This document shows positions 34,046-43,443 of a DNA stretch of 64,000 bases, one piece after another. Numbering within the stretch: the stretch's first letter is position 1; each line of letters starts with the position of its first letter. A model generated the notes under the pieces. It was not told the origin of the DNA and searched no databases. It saw only the letters and a list, made by a program, of their open reading frames with translations. This stretch comes from Methylophaga sp. (GTDB lineage Bacteria; Pseudomonadota; Gammaproteobacteria; Nitrosococcales; Methylophagaceae): contig JAFIFW010000012.1 in the NCBI GenBank assembly GCA_020831825.1, forward strand, positions 310,001-374,000. Direction: 5' to 3'. The position numbers and the translations under genes were made by a program.

Positions 34046-34072
34046 TCAAGGCTCTCGATGAACTGCCGATAA
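34046..34072 (+). promoter_or_regulatory. Sigma-28 promoter of cheV
   Basis: TCAAGGCT, 11 bp spacer, GCCGATAA. The -10 is a perfect sigma-28 consensus and the -35 keeps 5 of 8 positions. Transcription would start about 25 bp before the GTG of cheV. Confidence 0.7.
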
Positions 34073-34101
34073 ACAAAGAAGAATTTCAAGGAGCGCAGTC
34101 T

Positions 34102-35040
34102 GTGGCGGGAATAATTGATGGTGTTGATCAACGAACACAACTGGCTGGGCATAACCGCCTTGAGCTGCTTTTATTTCGTTTGGAAGGTCAACAGCTCTAT
34201 GGAATCAATGTATTCAAGGTGCGTGAAGCGGTGCCTTGTCCGGCGTTGACCAAACTTCCAAATGCACATCCGGTCATTAGTGGTATATCCAACGTACGGG
34301 GTAAGACAGTCAGTATTTACGATCTGTCAAAAGGCATCGGCGGACGCGCCGTGCAAGATCCACAAAAATGCTTTGTCATCATTACCGAATACAACCGCTC
34401 GATTCAGGGCTTCTTGATTCGGAGTGTTGATCGCATTGTAAATACCAGTTGGTCAGAGATCATGCCACCTCCAGCAGCATCCGGTAAAAAACACTACGTG
34501 ACCGCGATTACTGAAATTGATAATCAACTGATTGAAATCATCGATGTTGAAAAAGTACTGGCTGAGGTAGTTGGCATCAACGATACCGTCTCGCAATCCA
34601 TCATCGAACAGTTCACTGCGCTCAATCACAACAAACAATTTCACATTCTGGTAGCCGATGATTCCAGCGTTGCCCGTAACCAGATTCACCGTACCATGGA
34701 ACAGCTCGGTATCAAGGTTACCATCGTCAATGATGGTTTAAAAGCACTCCGACAACTGCAAGCCTGGGCGGCTGAGGGTCTTGATGTCACACAACATATT
34801 GATTTGCTGATTTCAGATATAGAAATGCCCGAAATGGATGGCTACACCCTGACCACTGAAATAAGAAAAGATCCAGCGATCAAGAATGTTCGCATTCTGC
34901 TGCATACCTCGATGAGCGGTGCTTTCAACAATGCCCTGGTGGAAAAGGTAGGTGCAGACAAGTTTATTCCAAAATTCTCTCCGGATGACCTGGCGCTGAC
35001 AGTACAGGAGTTATTAACCAGCTGGCACGGCAGAAGTTAA
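34102..35040 (+). CDS. cheV: Chemotaxis protein CheV
   Basis: 312 residues: CheW-like adaptor (about 18-160; ELLLFRLEGQQLYGINVFKVREAV, SNVRGKTVSIYDLSKGIG) fused to a receiver (about 185-310) with VADDSSVARNQI, phospho-Asp in DLLISDIEMPEMDGYTL, Thr/Ser in LHTSMSG and Lys in KFIPKFSPDDL. It couples chemoreceptors to CheA. The start is GTG with AAGGAG 9 bp before it. It is transcribed from a sigma-28 promoter and ends at an intrinsic terminator. Confidence 0.95.
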   Translation: MAGIIDGVDQRTQLAGHNRLELLLFRLEGQQLYGINVFKVREAVPCPALTKLPNAHPVISGISNVRGKTVSIYDLSKGIGGRAVQDPQKCFVIITEYNRSIQGFLIRSVDRIVNTSWSEIMPPPAASGKKHYVTAITEIDNQLIEIIDVEKVLAEVVGINDTVSQSIIEQFTALNHNKQFHILVADDSSVARNQIHRTMEQLGIKVTIVNDGLKALRQLQAWAAEGLDVTQHIDLLISDIEMPEMDGYTLTTEIRKDPAIKNVRILLHTSMSGAFNNALVEKVGADKFIPKFSPDDLALTVQELLTSWHGRS

Positions 35041-35056
35041 CTGCTTTAAAAACAAA

Positions 35057-35083
35057 CAAGGCTCCCACAGGAGCCTTGCTTTT
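35057..35083 (+). terminator. Terminator after cheV
   Basis: CAAGGCTCC / GGAGCCTTG perfect 9-bp stem with CACA loop, followed by CTTTTT. It lies between the convergent cheV and DUF4340 genes and may work for cheV mainly, given the T-run on the plus strand. Confidence 0.88.
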
Positions 35084-35100
35084 TGATCCAGCTCGGTTTT

Positions 35101-36213
35101 CTATTGCATCATCATTGGATCGACGGGCATGGGAATAGCACGCGAGGCCTCGGTGACAATATCACTTCGAGCACGCATCAGATTCGTGCCTGTGAAGCCA
35201 CTCACCCGATATACCCAACCTGAGAGGTTTTCATTAATCCAGTTTACCTCTTCCTGAACCTGCTCAGATGTTTTCAGGACTTCCATTTCGACGATATCAT
35301 CGGGCGCAGCAGTGATGCTTGCAGGATCATATTGAGCTGTAAGGGTAGTGAAGTAAAAACCATCATTGAAGGACGTTTCAGAAGTCACCACCATACCGTC
35401 AAAGGTCGTAAACTTGGCCATTACCACTTCTGAATCGCCACGAGAGAACTGCTCTGCAGGCTGTACATCCTGCATGCGCAACTGATGCAACGAACCAGCA
35501 ATGTCGTAGCCTAACTGTGAGTAGACAAATACCGTTTCTTCTCGATCTTCAGGGGTACCGAAGCGGTTGCGTTCACCAAGATTGATCAAAGTGGCCGATG
35601 AACCGTCGGGTTGCGTGATGGTCACTTTTGCAATTCGCTCACGCTCAATATCAACGATTTGGGATTGCACCCAGTTCATCATGACCGGACTCAGATTCAG
35701 ATAACCTTCAATCAGCCAGCTTCTGTCTTCACCACCTCGGCGCGCATAGTGCTGAGTCGGACCATCCCAGCGAGCGGTATCGCGGGTACGACCCAGCACC
35801 AACTGTGCCACTGTCTCATCTTGGTCAAGCATGGTGATCTGCACTGACTCACCACCATCTTCGACACCTTCAACGCCAAGTAACAGATAGTGTTCCGGAT
35901 TATCGGTTTTACGTTCGAGGATCCGTGATTCGGCGATATCTACCAGCATCCGGCGAATCTGACGGCCATCAGCCATATAATCAAAGTGTTCGCGAATGAA
36001 CCACTCGCCGCCCTGACGATACAGCGTAAAGTCACCCTGACGGCTATTGAATCGAACCGTATTGATCGAGTTCAACTCAGACAGCATTTCAGGAAACAAA
36101 GGTGCAAAATCCTCATCATCTCCCACTGCCTTGAAAATCGTCACTGCCATCAGCAGCAACATGATGATGGTCAATATTAGTAAAACGTTAAATGCATTTA
36201 ATTTTTTTGTCAT
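35101..36213 (-). CDS. DUF4340 domain protein
   Basis: 370-residue protein with an N-terminal membrane anchor (about 8-28, NVLLILTIIMLLLMAVTIF) and a large outer domain of repeated DUF4340 units (VRFNSRQGDFTLYRQGGEWFIREHFDYMADGRQIRRMLVDIAESRILERKT; DEDETVAQLVLGRTR-like). ATG 36213 (MTKKLNAF) gives the anchor at the right place; the longer frame is unlikely. It is the last of four genes with the GldA/F/G-like set and probably an outer or periplasmic partner of that transporter. Function unknown. Confidence 0.85.
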   Translation of the reverse strand: MTKKLNAFNVLLILTIIMLLLMAVTIFKAVGDDEDFAPLFPEMLSELNSINTVRFNSRQGDFTLYRQGGEWFIREHFDYMADGRQIRRMLVDIAESRILERKTDNPEHYLLLGVEGVEDGGESVQITMLDQDETVAQLVLGRTRDTARWDGPTQHYARRGGEDRSWLIEGYLNLSPVMMNWVQSQIVDIERERIAKVTITQPDGSSATLINLGERNRFGTPEDREETVFVYSQLGYDIAGSLHQLRMQDVQPAEQFSRGDSEVVMAKFTTFDGMVVTSETSFNDGFYFTTLTAQYDPASITAAPDDIVEMEVLKTSEQVQEEVNWINENLSGWVYRVSGFTGTNLMRARSDIVTEASRAIPMPVDPMMMQ

Positions 36214-36250
36214 TTTCTCAACCTGTCCTAAATAAGGGGCCACACAGCAA

Positions 36251-38155
36251 TTAGTGCTGGAACCGGCCTTGTCTGCGTTTACGCAGACGCAACCAGCCGG
36301 AAAGAATTGCCAGTAAAATGACAATCATAGGCACCAGACCGATGTTGAAAAACTTGAGTTGCGTATCCAAGCGCTCAATATCCTGACGCAGGTTAACTCG
36401 CACGCGGCGCAGTTCCTGTTCGGCTTGATTGGCCATTTGACGCAGCTCGGCGATTTCCTGCTCCTGTTCAGGTGTCAGCAACTGTTCACCGGCACCGGCT
36501 GATTGCATTCGAGCAATCGCCTGTTGAGTTTCCTGAACCGTTCTTTGCAGCTCCCGTTCCTGAGTTCTGAAACGGCGCTCAGCTTCACGCTGAATCGCCT
36601 GAACGCGAGTGAAGGGTCGTGAAAAACCAGTACGCGAACGCACACTGATTAAGCCTTCAGTGCCCGTGATGTCTTCAATCGCGTTGGTCAGAAAGTCAAC
36701 ATTGTTCGAGGTGGTGAAGTTGATGGTTTCACCAAAGAAGTCTTGCTGTTGAACCCAGAAGCGAGGGTTGAGCATGTCAACATCTGCAATCGCAATCACA
36801 TCAATCGGACCATCGGACACATCACGATGGTTCGGCATTCTTTGTACCTGACCAGTGACATCGCGCGCACCCTCCGGAAATGCAGTCTGCACTTCTCCAC
36901 GAACCCTTATTGCCATCGGGTAGCTGATGGTGCCGGCCTCATAGCGGGTCAGCAATGCCACGGGGTCGTTACGGAACTGCACCACACGCCGGTCTACGAG
37001 CATCGCTTCATTGGAAGAAGACAGCAACGGCGTGATTTCCGTGCTGGCATCCTCCAGCAAAACAAAATGCCCCGGAGTCGCCATGTTGATGCGACGCAGA
37101 TTAGCAGTAATACGCTCTTCCTGATTCATATTGTCAGGTGTGAGTGCTTGCCAGAGTACGTAGTCAATCGGTTGGTGATTGGTACGTGCCCCAAAGTCAA
37201 CACGGGTCGCAGTGACCCGGTCGGCAACCACATCCGTCGGCGAACGCTGAAAGCCCCAGGCCTGGAACAGCTTGTCCATATTCGAGGCACGAGAGGCCAT
37301 CATTGCTGACATCGGATTGTCAGGATCTCGTGGCGGCTGATCGATTTCTGCATGCGGGTCGACAAAGGTCACCAGTCGGCCACCGCCGAGCACATATTGC
37401 TCAATGGCATACAAGGTTGCATCAGCCAGCTCTTTGGGATGCACAACAACGAGGGCATCAAGACTGGAAGGGATGCGGCGAACATCTGCCGGCAGTACAG
37501 AAACGTTGAATAGAGCTCGTAGTTCCCCCATGATCGGCCATGGCGGACTGCCGCCTTCTTCCAAACGACCACTTAACGGATCAAAATCTTCACCATCAAT
37601 CGGCAAAGCGCTCAATACCGCAATATTTTTCCGCTGAGCTTCAGAAAGCGTCTGCACCAGCCGGGTCAGATCGTATTCCAGCTTGTCTTCATTGACGGTC
37701 TGGAAAAAACGGATGACTTCTAGACCATCCAGCTCATTGGTGGCTGCCAGTCCAAAGAACAAGGGGTCGTCTTCACCATCGATGGGAATACCCAACAGCC
37801 CGTATTGCTCAGCCCGTTGTTCATGATCTGTAAACGGCCTTGGATCAATCACCAGCAATCGGATCATACCGTTTGAGGCTCTCTCGTATTCACGCAGCAA
37901 CTCTTGGACTCTTTGAGCATAAGCACGGATGCCAGGCAATGCCTGAGCGACTCGCTCTGAGTAGTAAAAGCGCAATGTGATTGGTTGTTGAACACTTTGA
38001 ATGATGTTCAGCGAACCACTGGATAGCGTGTATAACCTGTCTTCAGTCAAATCAATTCTGGCAGAGGTCAAGTTACTGTTAACGACAATAATAAAAGATA
38101 CGAACAGGATGATCGCTAGAAGCAATCCCGCCGGAGATAATAGTTGCTTATTCAT
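36251..38155 (-). CDS. GldG-like ABC transporter auxiliary protein
   Basis: 634 residues: an N-terminal helix (about 9-27), a large GldG/ABC_transp_aux domain (ITLRFYYSERVAQALPGIRAYAQRVQELLREYE, KNIAVLSALP, LGGGRLVTFVDPHAEI, VIAIADVDMLNPRFWVQQ), a coiled coil of Gln/Glu/Arg at about 545-600, and a C-terminal helix (about 607-625, GLVPMIVILLAILSGWLRL). This is the usual layout for the partner of GldA/GldF-type transporters. It lies 15 bp after the permease gene. Such sets exist in many non-gliding bacteria; role unknown. Confidence 0.9.
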   Translation of the reverse strand: MNKQLLSPAGLLLAIILFVSFIIVVNSNLTSARIDLTEDRLYTLSSGSLNIIQSVQQPITLRFYYSERVAQALPGIRAYAQRVQELLREYERASNGMIRLLVIDPRPFTDHEQRAEQYGLLGIPIDGEDDPLFFGLAATNELDGLEVIRFFQTVNEDKLEYDLTRLVQTLSEAQRKNIAVLSALPIDGEDFDPLSGRLEEGGSPPWPIMGELRALFNVSVLPADVRRIPSSLDALVVVHPKELADATLYAIEQYVLGGGRLVTFVDPHAEIDQPPRDPDNPMSAMMASRASNMDKLFQAWGFQRSPTDVVADRVTATRVDFGARTNHQPIDYVLWQALTPDNMNQEERITANLRRINMATPGHFVLLEDASTEITPLLSSSNEAMLVDRRVVQFRNDPVALLTRYEAGTISYPMAIRVRGEVQTAFPEGARDVTGQVQRMPNHRDVSDGPIDVIAIADVDMLNPRFWVQQQDFFGETINFTTSNNVDFLTNAIEDITGTEGLISVRSRTGFSRPFTRVQAIQREAERRFRTQERELQRTVQETQQAIARMQSAGAGEQLLTPEQEQEIAELRQMANQAEQELRRVRVNLRQDIERLDTQLKFFNIGLVPMIVILLAILSGWLRLRKRRQGRFQH

Positions 38156-38170
38156 AAGTGCTTTATTCCC

Positions 38171-38911
38171 CTAATCAGCTTTGCGGGCATTCACGATCAA
38201 CGCATTGGCAAACAGCCAGATGGCAATCAGTGAAACAAAGTAGAGCATGTCACGCATATCAATGACGCCTTTGGAAATGGCATCGTAATGCGTCAGAAAG
38301 CTGAACGAACTGATGACGTCCACCAACACTCTCGGCGCCCAACTGCTAAAAAAATCCAGAACGATGCCGTAGCCAGCCAGTACAAAAATCAGACTCACCA
38401 CCACACTGACAACAAAGGCAATCACCTGATTCTTGGTCGTTGAAGAGATGCAAGCCCCAATTGCAAGGAAGCCACCGGCCATCAGCAAGCTGCCAAGGAA
38501 GCTGGCAAAGATAACGCCGTTATCTGGTGACCCGAGATAATTAACAGTGATCCATAGCGGGAAATTAAGAATCAATGCCAGACCAGTGAAAGCCCATGCA
38601 GCAAGGAACTTACCGATAACCGCTTCGAATACCGATACCGGCAAAGTCATCAGCAGTTCAATAGAACCGCTTTTACGTTCCTCTGCCCAAAGACGCATGG
38701 AAATAGCCGGTATCAGCAGGATGTAGAGCCAGGGATGCATTGAAAAGAAAGGATATAAATCGGCTTCACCGCGATCAAAGAAATTGCCGACAAAGAATGT
38801 GGAAAAACCTGCCAGCAGCAGAAATATAACGATAAAAACGTAAGCTACCGGTGTGGCGAAATAGCCGTTGAACTCACGCTTCATAATGAACCAGATATTG
38901 TGCATATTCAT
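38171..38911 (-). CDS. ABC-2 permease, GldF-like
   Basis: 246-residue permease with six membrane helices. The start MNMHNIWFIMKREFNGYFATPVAYVFIVIF and the loop MRLWAEERKSGSIELLMTLPVS are typical of this family (also NosY-like). It overlaps the ATPase gene by 1 bp and is followed by the GldG-like gene. Substrate unknown. Confidence 0.92.
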   Translation of the reverse strand: MNMHNIWFIMKREFNGYFATPVAYVFIVIFLLLAGFSTFFVGNFFDRGEADLYPFFSMHPWLYILLIPAISMRLWAEERKSGSIELLMTLPVSVFEAVIGKFLAAWAFTGLALILNFPLWITVNYLGSPDNGVIFASFLGSLLMAGGFLAIGACISSTTKNQVIAFVVSVVVSLIFVLAGYGIVLDFFSSWAPRVLVDVISSFSFLTHYDAISKGVIDMRDMLYFVSLIAIWLFANALIVNARKAD

Positions 38912-39858
38912 CAGGCAGCATCTCCAGGACGGGTAGTCAGGGTGCGGAATACTTCATCAAGCCTTCCGTTTTCGACATAGAGAGACTCAATTTGCCAGCC
39001 ATTGCTGCGAATTCTCTCTGACAATTCCAAAGTGATTTGTTTGCCATCTTTCGGGAAAATGCGAATGCCATTGTTAAAGTTAAGCGGTTCAGTACCAGCC
39101 ACATCATCAAGCGACTCGACAAAACGTGACAAGGCCTCAGTTTCCACACCTCCCACCGATACACACACTGCATTGTGATAACGCGACAACGCTTCAAGCT
39201 CTTGCGGCGTACCGTCAAATTCAATTTTGCCGTTGGCAATCAGTACATTGCGACTACACATCGCGTGCACTTCTTCGAGAATGTGCGTGGAGATGATAAT
39301 GGCTTTGTCTTCGGCCATTTCGTTGATCAACGTACGCACTTCGTATTTCTGATTAGGGTCAAGACCATCGGTTGGCTCGTCCATGATCAATACCGGTGGG
39401 TTGTGCAAAATGGCCTGTGCCAGACCTACCCTGCGTTTGTAGCCTTTTGACAGGGTTTCGATGGGTTGAAACATGACGTGTGTGATTCGCGCCTTTTCAG
39501 CGGCAGAGGCAACAGCACGTCTTTTCTCGGCGCCACGCAACCCACGAACATCGGCAATAAATTTAAGAAAACCCTCTGGCGTCATGTCCGCATAGGCGGG
39601 TGCGCCTTCAGGCAGATAGCCAATGCTGGCTTTGACGGATATTGGGTCAGTCAGCACATCATGACCACAGACCCTGACAGTACCTCGGGTCGGCGTCAAA
39701 AACCCGGTAATCATCTTCATGGTAGTGGACTTGCCAGCGCCGTTAGGTCCCAAGAATCCTAGGACCTCCCCTTTACTGACTGAGAACGTCACGCCATCTA
39801 CAGCTTTTATCTCGCCAAAGTGTTTGGCAAGGTCTTCAATCTCAATTCTGAGCGTCAT
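38911..39858 (-). CDS. ABC transporter ATPase, GldA-like
   Basis: 315-residue ATPase. Walker [11 protein letters not shown], signature LSKGYKRRVGLAQAI, Walker B VLIMDEPTDGLDPNQK and switch His in ISTHILEEV are intact. A C-terminal domain of about 95 residues (LSRYHNAVCVSVGG...LDEVFRTLT) is usual for GldA/CcmA-type proteins. GGAGG lies 11 bp before the ATG. It is the first gene of the four-gene set ending with DUF4340. Confidence 0.92.
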   Translation of the reverse strand: MTLRIEIEDLAKHFGEIKAVDGVTFSVSKGEVLGFLGPNGAGKSTTMKMITGFLTPTRGTVRVCGHDVLTDPISVKASIGYLPEGAPAYADMTPEGFLKFIADVRGLRGAEKRRAVASAAEKARITHVMFQPIETLSKGYKRRVGLAQAILHNPPVLIMDEPTDGLDPNQKYEVRTLINEMAEDKAIIISTHILEEVHAMCSRNVLIANGKIEFDGTPQELEALSRYHNAVCVSVGGVETEALSRFVESLDDVAGTEPLNFNNGIRIFPKDGKQITLELSERIRSNGWQIESLYVENGRLDEVFRTLTTRPGDAA

Positions 39859-40042
39859 TGATAAAACGACCTCCGTTTTAATATTTATAGTGATTTCGTA
39901 ATGTTAAGTCGCAAACCGTTCATTATTCTGAGCCAATCAGCAGCAAGTCAAGTCAGAGTTGGTCTGGGCCAGATGACAGTTGTCATCAGACGATTGAGAG
40001 AATAAGCTGTCACAAGCCTTCAGAATACGTGATGAACCTGCC

Positions 40043-41053
40043 ATGCAATTTTCACATACCCTGCAATCACTCAAATTCCGCGCTAAAGAACTGGCCGGTA
40101 AAATGCGGCTGCCAGCCGATCCGAAGTCCTTGACAAAGTCTTTCGCAGCCGCTGGATTGACGTTCTTATTGCTGATTTTGTTGCTCATGTGGTGGTGGAG
40201 CCGAACACCGTCATTGTTTGACCCCGTCATGTTGGCTCAATCTCAGGCTGACTCGCACAAACATGAAATGGTGCCAGGTTATGTCTCAACCGTAACCCTC
40301 ATACAGCTCGGTGAAACTTTACTCAACAAATCCGGCGGCTATCTGCGTAATGATGTACTACCACCATCCGTATGGATGGACAATATGCCCTCATGGGAGT
40401 TCGGTGTGCTGATGCAAATCAGAGATTTTTCTTCGGCCATGCAACGAGACTTCAGTCGCTCGCAACCGCAATTCGAAGATGATCCGGATCTCAAACAAGC
40501 TGCTGAACGTTTTGCATTTGACTCAAACTCCTGGATGTTTCCGTCAAGTGAGCGGGAATATCGCCGCGCCATCAGATCTCTCGAATCTTACCAATCCCGA
40601 CTAGGTACACAAGACGAAGATGTCGCCAGTTTCACAATTACTGCTGAAGCACTCGATAGCTGGTTGAATACTGTCACAGAAAGACTGCAAGACCGTCTGG
40701 AAAAACTCAGCGCCAGCCATCGTCCATTACAAAAAGCTATCAGCCAGGATCACACGCCTCGCTATCAAATAGACAATGTGTTCTTTGAAACCCGAGGGCA
40801 GCTGTGGGCACTCAAACATCTCCTTGAAGCCGTTCAGGTAGACTTTGCCGAGGTGCTGTCCAGCAATGCAAACGAATTGGTATCACAAATGGTGATGGAA
40901 CTTGAAGTCAGTCTTCGTTCACTGTGCAGTCCTGTTATTCTCAATCGACATGGTTTTGGACTATTTGCGAATCATTCACTGACCCTGGCGTTTTTTGTGC
41001 AACGGTTGCAGACACAGCTAGATTTATTGCGTCAGGAAATCGGCAACTCATGA
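40043..41053 (+). CDS. DUF2333-family membrane protein
   Basis: 336-residue protein with one membrane helix (about 35-52, LTFLLLILLLMWWWSRTPSLFD) and a large outer part. Family marks: GYVSTVTLIQLGETLLNKSGGYLRNDVLPPSVWMDNMPSWEFGVL and NVFFETRGQLWALKHLLEAVQVDF. No function is known. 184 bp separate it from the divergent GldA-like gene. No close operon partner. Confidence 0.87.
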   Translation: MQFSHTLQSLKFRAKELAGKMRLPADPKSLTKSFAAAGLTFLLLILLLMWWWSRTPSLFDPVMLAQSQADSHKHEMVPGYVSTVTLIQLGETLLNKSGGYLRNDVLPPSVWMDNMPSWEFGVLMQIRDFSSAMQRDFSRSQPQFEDDPDLKQAAERFAFDSNSWMFPSSEREYRRAIRSLESYQSRLGTQDEDVASFTITAEALDSWLNTVTERLQDRLEKLSASHRPLQKAISQDHTPRYQIDNVFFETRGQLWALKHLLEAVQVDFAEVLSSNANELVSQMVMELEVSLRSLCSPVILNRHGFGLFANHSLTLAFFVQRLQTQLDLLRQEIGNS

Positions 41054-41119
41054 CAGATACTGCTTCGCACAACGCGATATCAACATCTGGAGAATAACGC
41101 TATCGCGGCCCGAACTATA

Positions 41120-41932
41120 ATGATGCAAGTCTGCGCTTTGCTACTGACTCTGAGTCTGTTACTGCCTTCGGCGCAGGCACAGTCGTTCCTGAAATTGTCG
41201 ACCACCACCAGCACTGACAACAGCGGCCTGCTGTCCGTTATCAATCAGGCGTTCACTGAGCACAGCGGCATTCGGGTCGCGGTGATTGCTGTTGGCACGG
41301 GTCAGGCGCTAAAACTGGGTGCCAATGGTGATGTGGATCTGGCCCTGGTGCATGCGCCGGAAGCCGAACTGAGTTATATCGAAAGCGGTGATTTTATTGA
41401 CCGGCGTTATGTGATGTACAACGACTTTGTACTGGTCGGACCGGAGAGTGATCCGGCCTATGTACGCTCGGCCACCACTATCAGCGAAGCCATGCAGAAA
41501 ATCGCTGGCAGCGGTGCACGTTTTGTTTCCCGCGGCGATGACTCCGGCACCCATAAAAAAGAACTGCAGCTCTGGGACAAGGCAGGCATCAAACCCGCTG
41601 GTCGCTGGTATATTCAAGCGGGCCAGGGCATGGGCGCGGTTTTGAAAATCGCCGATGAAATGCAAGGCTATGCGCTGACCGATCGAGGCACGCAGATTGC
41701 CTTTGCCGACAAAATGTCACTACAACAGCTATATGAGGGCGGCAACGAGCTGGCTAACCCCTACCACATTATGGCGGTCAATCCAGAGCGTCATGCTCAT
41801 GCCGACTATGCAAATGCCCTTCGCTATATTGAATTTATCACCAGTGAGGCAGGCCGGACGCTGATTGATAATTTCAGCATCAACGGCCAGCCGCTGTTTT
41901 TTTCCGAGCCGCTTGTTGCGGCCACTGATTAG
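41120..41932 (+). CDS. TupA-like tungstate/molybdate-binding periplasmic protein
   Basis: 270-residue periplasmic protein. Signal peptide at 1-21 (ending PSAQAQS), then the TupA pattern: LKLSTTTSTDNSGLLSVINQAF with the Thr/Ser oxyanion-binding loop, GTGQALKLGANGDVDLALVHAPEAE, FVLVGPESDPA and FVSRGDDSGTHKKELQLW. The tupB permease and tupC ATPase are absent here. moaC, moaD and moaE lie 1.5 kb away, past a porin. The ATG has no good ribosome site, and the signal peptide lacks a basic residue at the front unless translation starts further upstream. Confidence 0.88.
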   Translation: MMQVCALLLTLSLLLPSAQAQSFLKLSTTTSTDNSGLLSVINQAFTEHSGIRVAVIAVGTGQALKLGANGDVDLALVHAPEAELSYIESGDFIDRRYVMYNDFVLVGPESDPAYVRSATTISEAMQKIAGSGARFVSRGDDSGTHKKELQLWDKAGIKPAGRWYIQAGQGMGAVLKIADEMQGYALTDRGTQIAFADKMSLQQLYEGGNELANPYHIMAVNPERHAHADYANALRYIEFITSEAGRTLIDNFSINGQPLFFSEPLVAATD

Positions 41933-41945
41933 CCTTCAGCTGCCG

Positions 41946-43313
41946 CTAAAACGCCCACTGGCTGCGTACCAGAAATACTCGTGGTTTCTGGCCGTCATTC
42001 GGGCCATCTTTCACCTTAAGTACGTCGATATAGTTGGCTGAAAAGCGCAGCATCGGCACCGGAAACCAGTTCACACCGACATTGAACAGATCCATTTCAC
42101 CACCAATGATGTCGCGATCACTGAGATCCAGACTGCTGTAACGCAGGGTCAACTCCCAGGCACCAATACCACCCTGCCCCACTCGGTGTTTGGGCGTGAC
42201 AGCACCAAACTCACCACGCTCGTAGACACGCGCATCGTTGGTCAGGAAATAACCGGCCTGTAAATGCCAGCCATCAAAGCCAAGATTACTGGCACCACTG
42301 CGACTAACGACGGTGTAAACATACTCGGCCTGAGCCGAGAACGGACCTCGAATCACTGCGGTTTCTGTGCCATAGCGGCTAAAGCTACGACTGTTAGAGA
42401 TATCGCCGGTATCGACAATCGGACGTCCAGCCACACGAGCTTCAGGTTGTTCGCTAAAACGGACCACTCGCTGCTGGCCACTGGCATCTTTATCGACATT
42501 GCGATACATCACCGCGGTGCCAAAATGCAACAGTCGTCCATCACTGTTAATGGGCGCAACCGTCAGCCGACTGCCCAGCCCCCAGCCTTCATCGTTGATC
42601 GGGTTTTTCCGAGTCGCGGTATCACCAAACGCGCCGGCGGCAAAACTCCAATGCTGTTTCTTGATATCGCCCATCACGCCAATATAACGGTCACCACCAA
42701 ACGCACCCAATAAACTGCGTTCGATCAATTGCGAGTTGCTGGAGCTGGTGCGGTATTGCAGCTGAAACGGGATTTCCATCAAGCCGGTGCGTAGCCGGAT
42801 ATCCTCAAAACCTTCATAGGAGACAAACGAGTCTCGCAGTTTGCCGCCATCGGCAAAATCATAATCCAGCTGGAAGCCCCAGTCGTGAAATATGCGCCCG
42901 GTCCAGGCCAGGCGTGCACGGCGAATTTCGGTACCATCGCCCAGATCTGGATTGCCATTATGCGCTGCGGCATCCACCATCAAGCGGCCACGCAAGCGGG
43001 TTTCAAATTCACCATCGGTGGTTCTGACCCGAATACCGCCGCGGGTGGTCACTTCGACTTCAGGTGGTTGGGTGGCCTCGTCCAGCCTGGCTTCCATCAC
43101 TTGCCTGGCTTCAAGTTCTTGCTGTTTTTCTGTTTCAGTCGCTTGCTTGTTCTGGTTCAACTCAGCGATCAATCGCCCATATTGTTCATCACTGACCATG
43201 CCGTTTTCATGCAGTATATTGATCAGCAACTCCAGTTCCGAGGCTTGCGTCAGTGGCGATAGCGCCATGAATCCAGACAGTAATAGAGCAGAGACAGAGC
43301 GTGAGTGGCGCAT
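41946..43313 (-). CDS. OprP/OprO-like outer-membrane porin
   Basis: 455-residue porin of the phosphate-selective porin O and P family. Signal peptide at 1-24, an N-terminal coiled-coil part (ELLINILHENGMVSDEQYGRLIAELNQNKQ), then beta strands with alternating aromatic residues ending RVFLVRSQWAF with the terminal Phe of barrel proteins. The family name does not prove phosphate selectivity. It converges on tupA, 13 bp apart, and a perfect palindrome lies upstream. It could be an oxyanion entry channel for TupA, by position only. Confidence 0.9.
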   Translation of the reverse strand: MRHSRSVSALLLSGFMALSPLTQASELELLINILHENGMVSDEQYGRLIAELNQNKQATETEKQQELEARQVMEARLDEATQPPEVEVTTRGGIRVRTTDGEFETRLRGRLMVDAAAHNGNPDLGDGTEIRRARLAWTGRIFHDWGFQLDYDFADGGKLRDSFVSYEGFEDIRLRTGLMEIPFQLQYRTSSSNSQLIERSLLGAFGGDRYIGVMGDIKKQHWSFAAGAFGDTATRKNPINDEGWGLGSRLTVAPINSDGRLLHFGTAVMYRNVDKDASGQQRVVRFSEQPEARVAGRPIVDTGDISNSRSFSRYGTETAVIRGPFSAQAEYVYTVVSRSGASNLGFDGWHLQAGYFLTNDARVYERGEFGAVTPKHRVGQGGIGAWELTLRYSSLDLSDRDIIGGEMDLFNVGVNWFPVPMLRFSANYIDVLKVKDGPNDGQKPRVFLVRSQWAF

Positions 43314-43370
43314 GGCAAGGATCCTTGAAAAAACGCAGTCGACGATGAGCGCGTTGCGATCGTACCTGTG

Positions 43371-43391
43371 ATATAGGAATTTTTCCTATAT
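43371..43391. promoter_or_regulatory. Perfect palindrome upstream of porin
   Basis: Arms ATATAGGAA and TTCCTATAT with a TTT spacer, 58-78 bp before the porin start codon. A symmetrical site of this length in an intergenic gap suggests an operator. Regulator unknown; it does not look like a ModE or Pho site. Confidence 0.5.
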
Positions 43392-43443
43392 TTTGTTCAC
43401 CATTCACTTAACCGAAACTTAATTTTGTCTTGCCAATGCCTGT

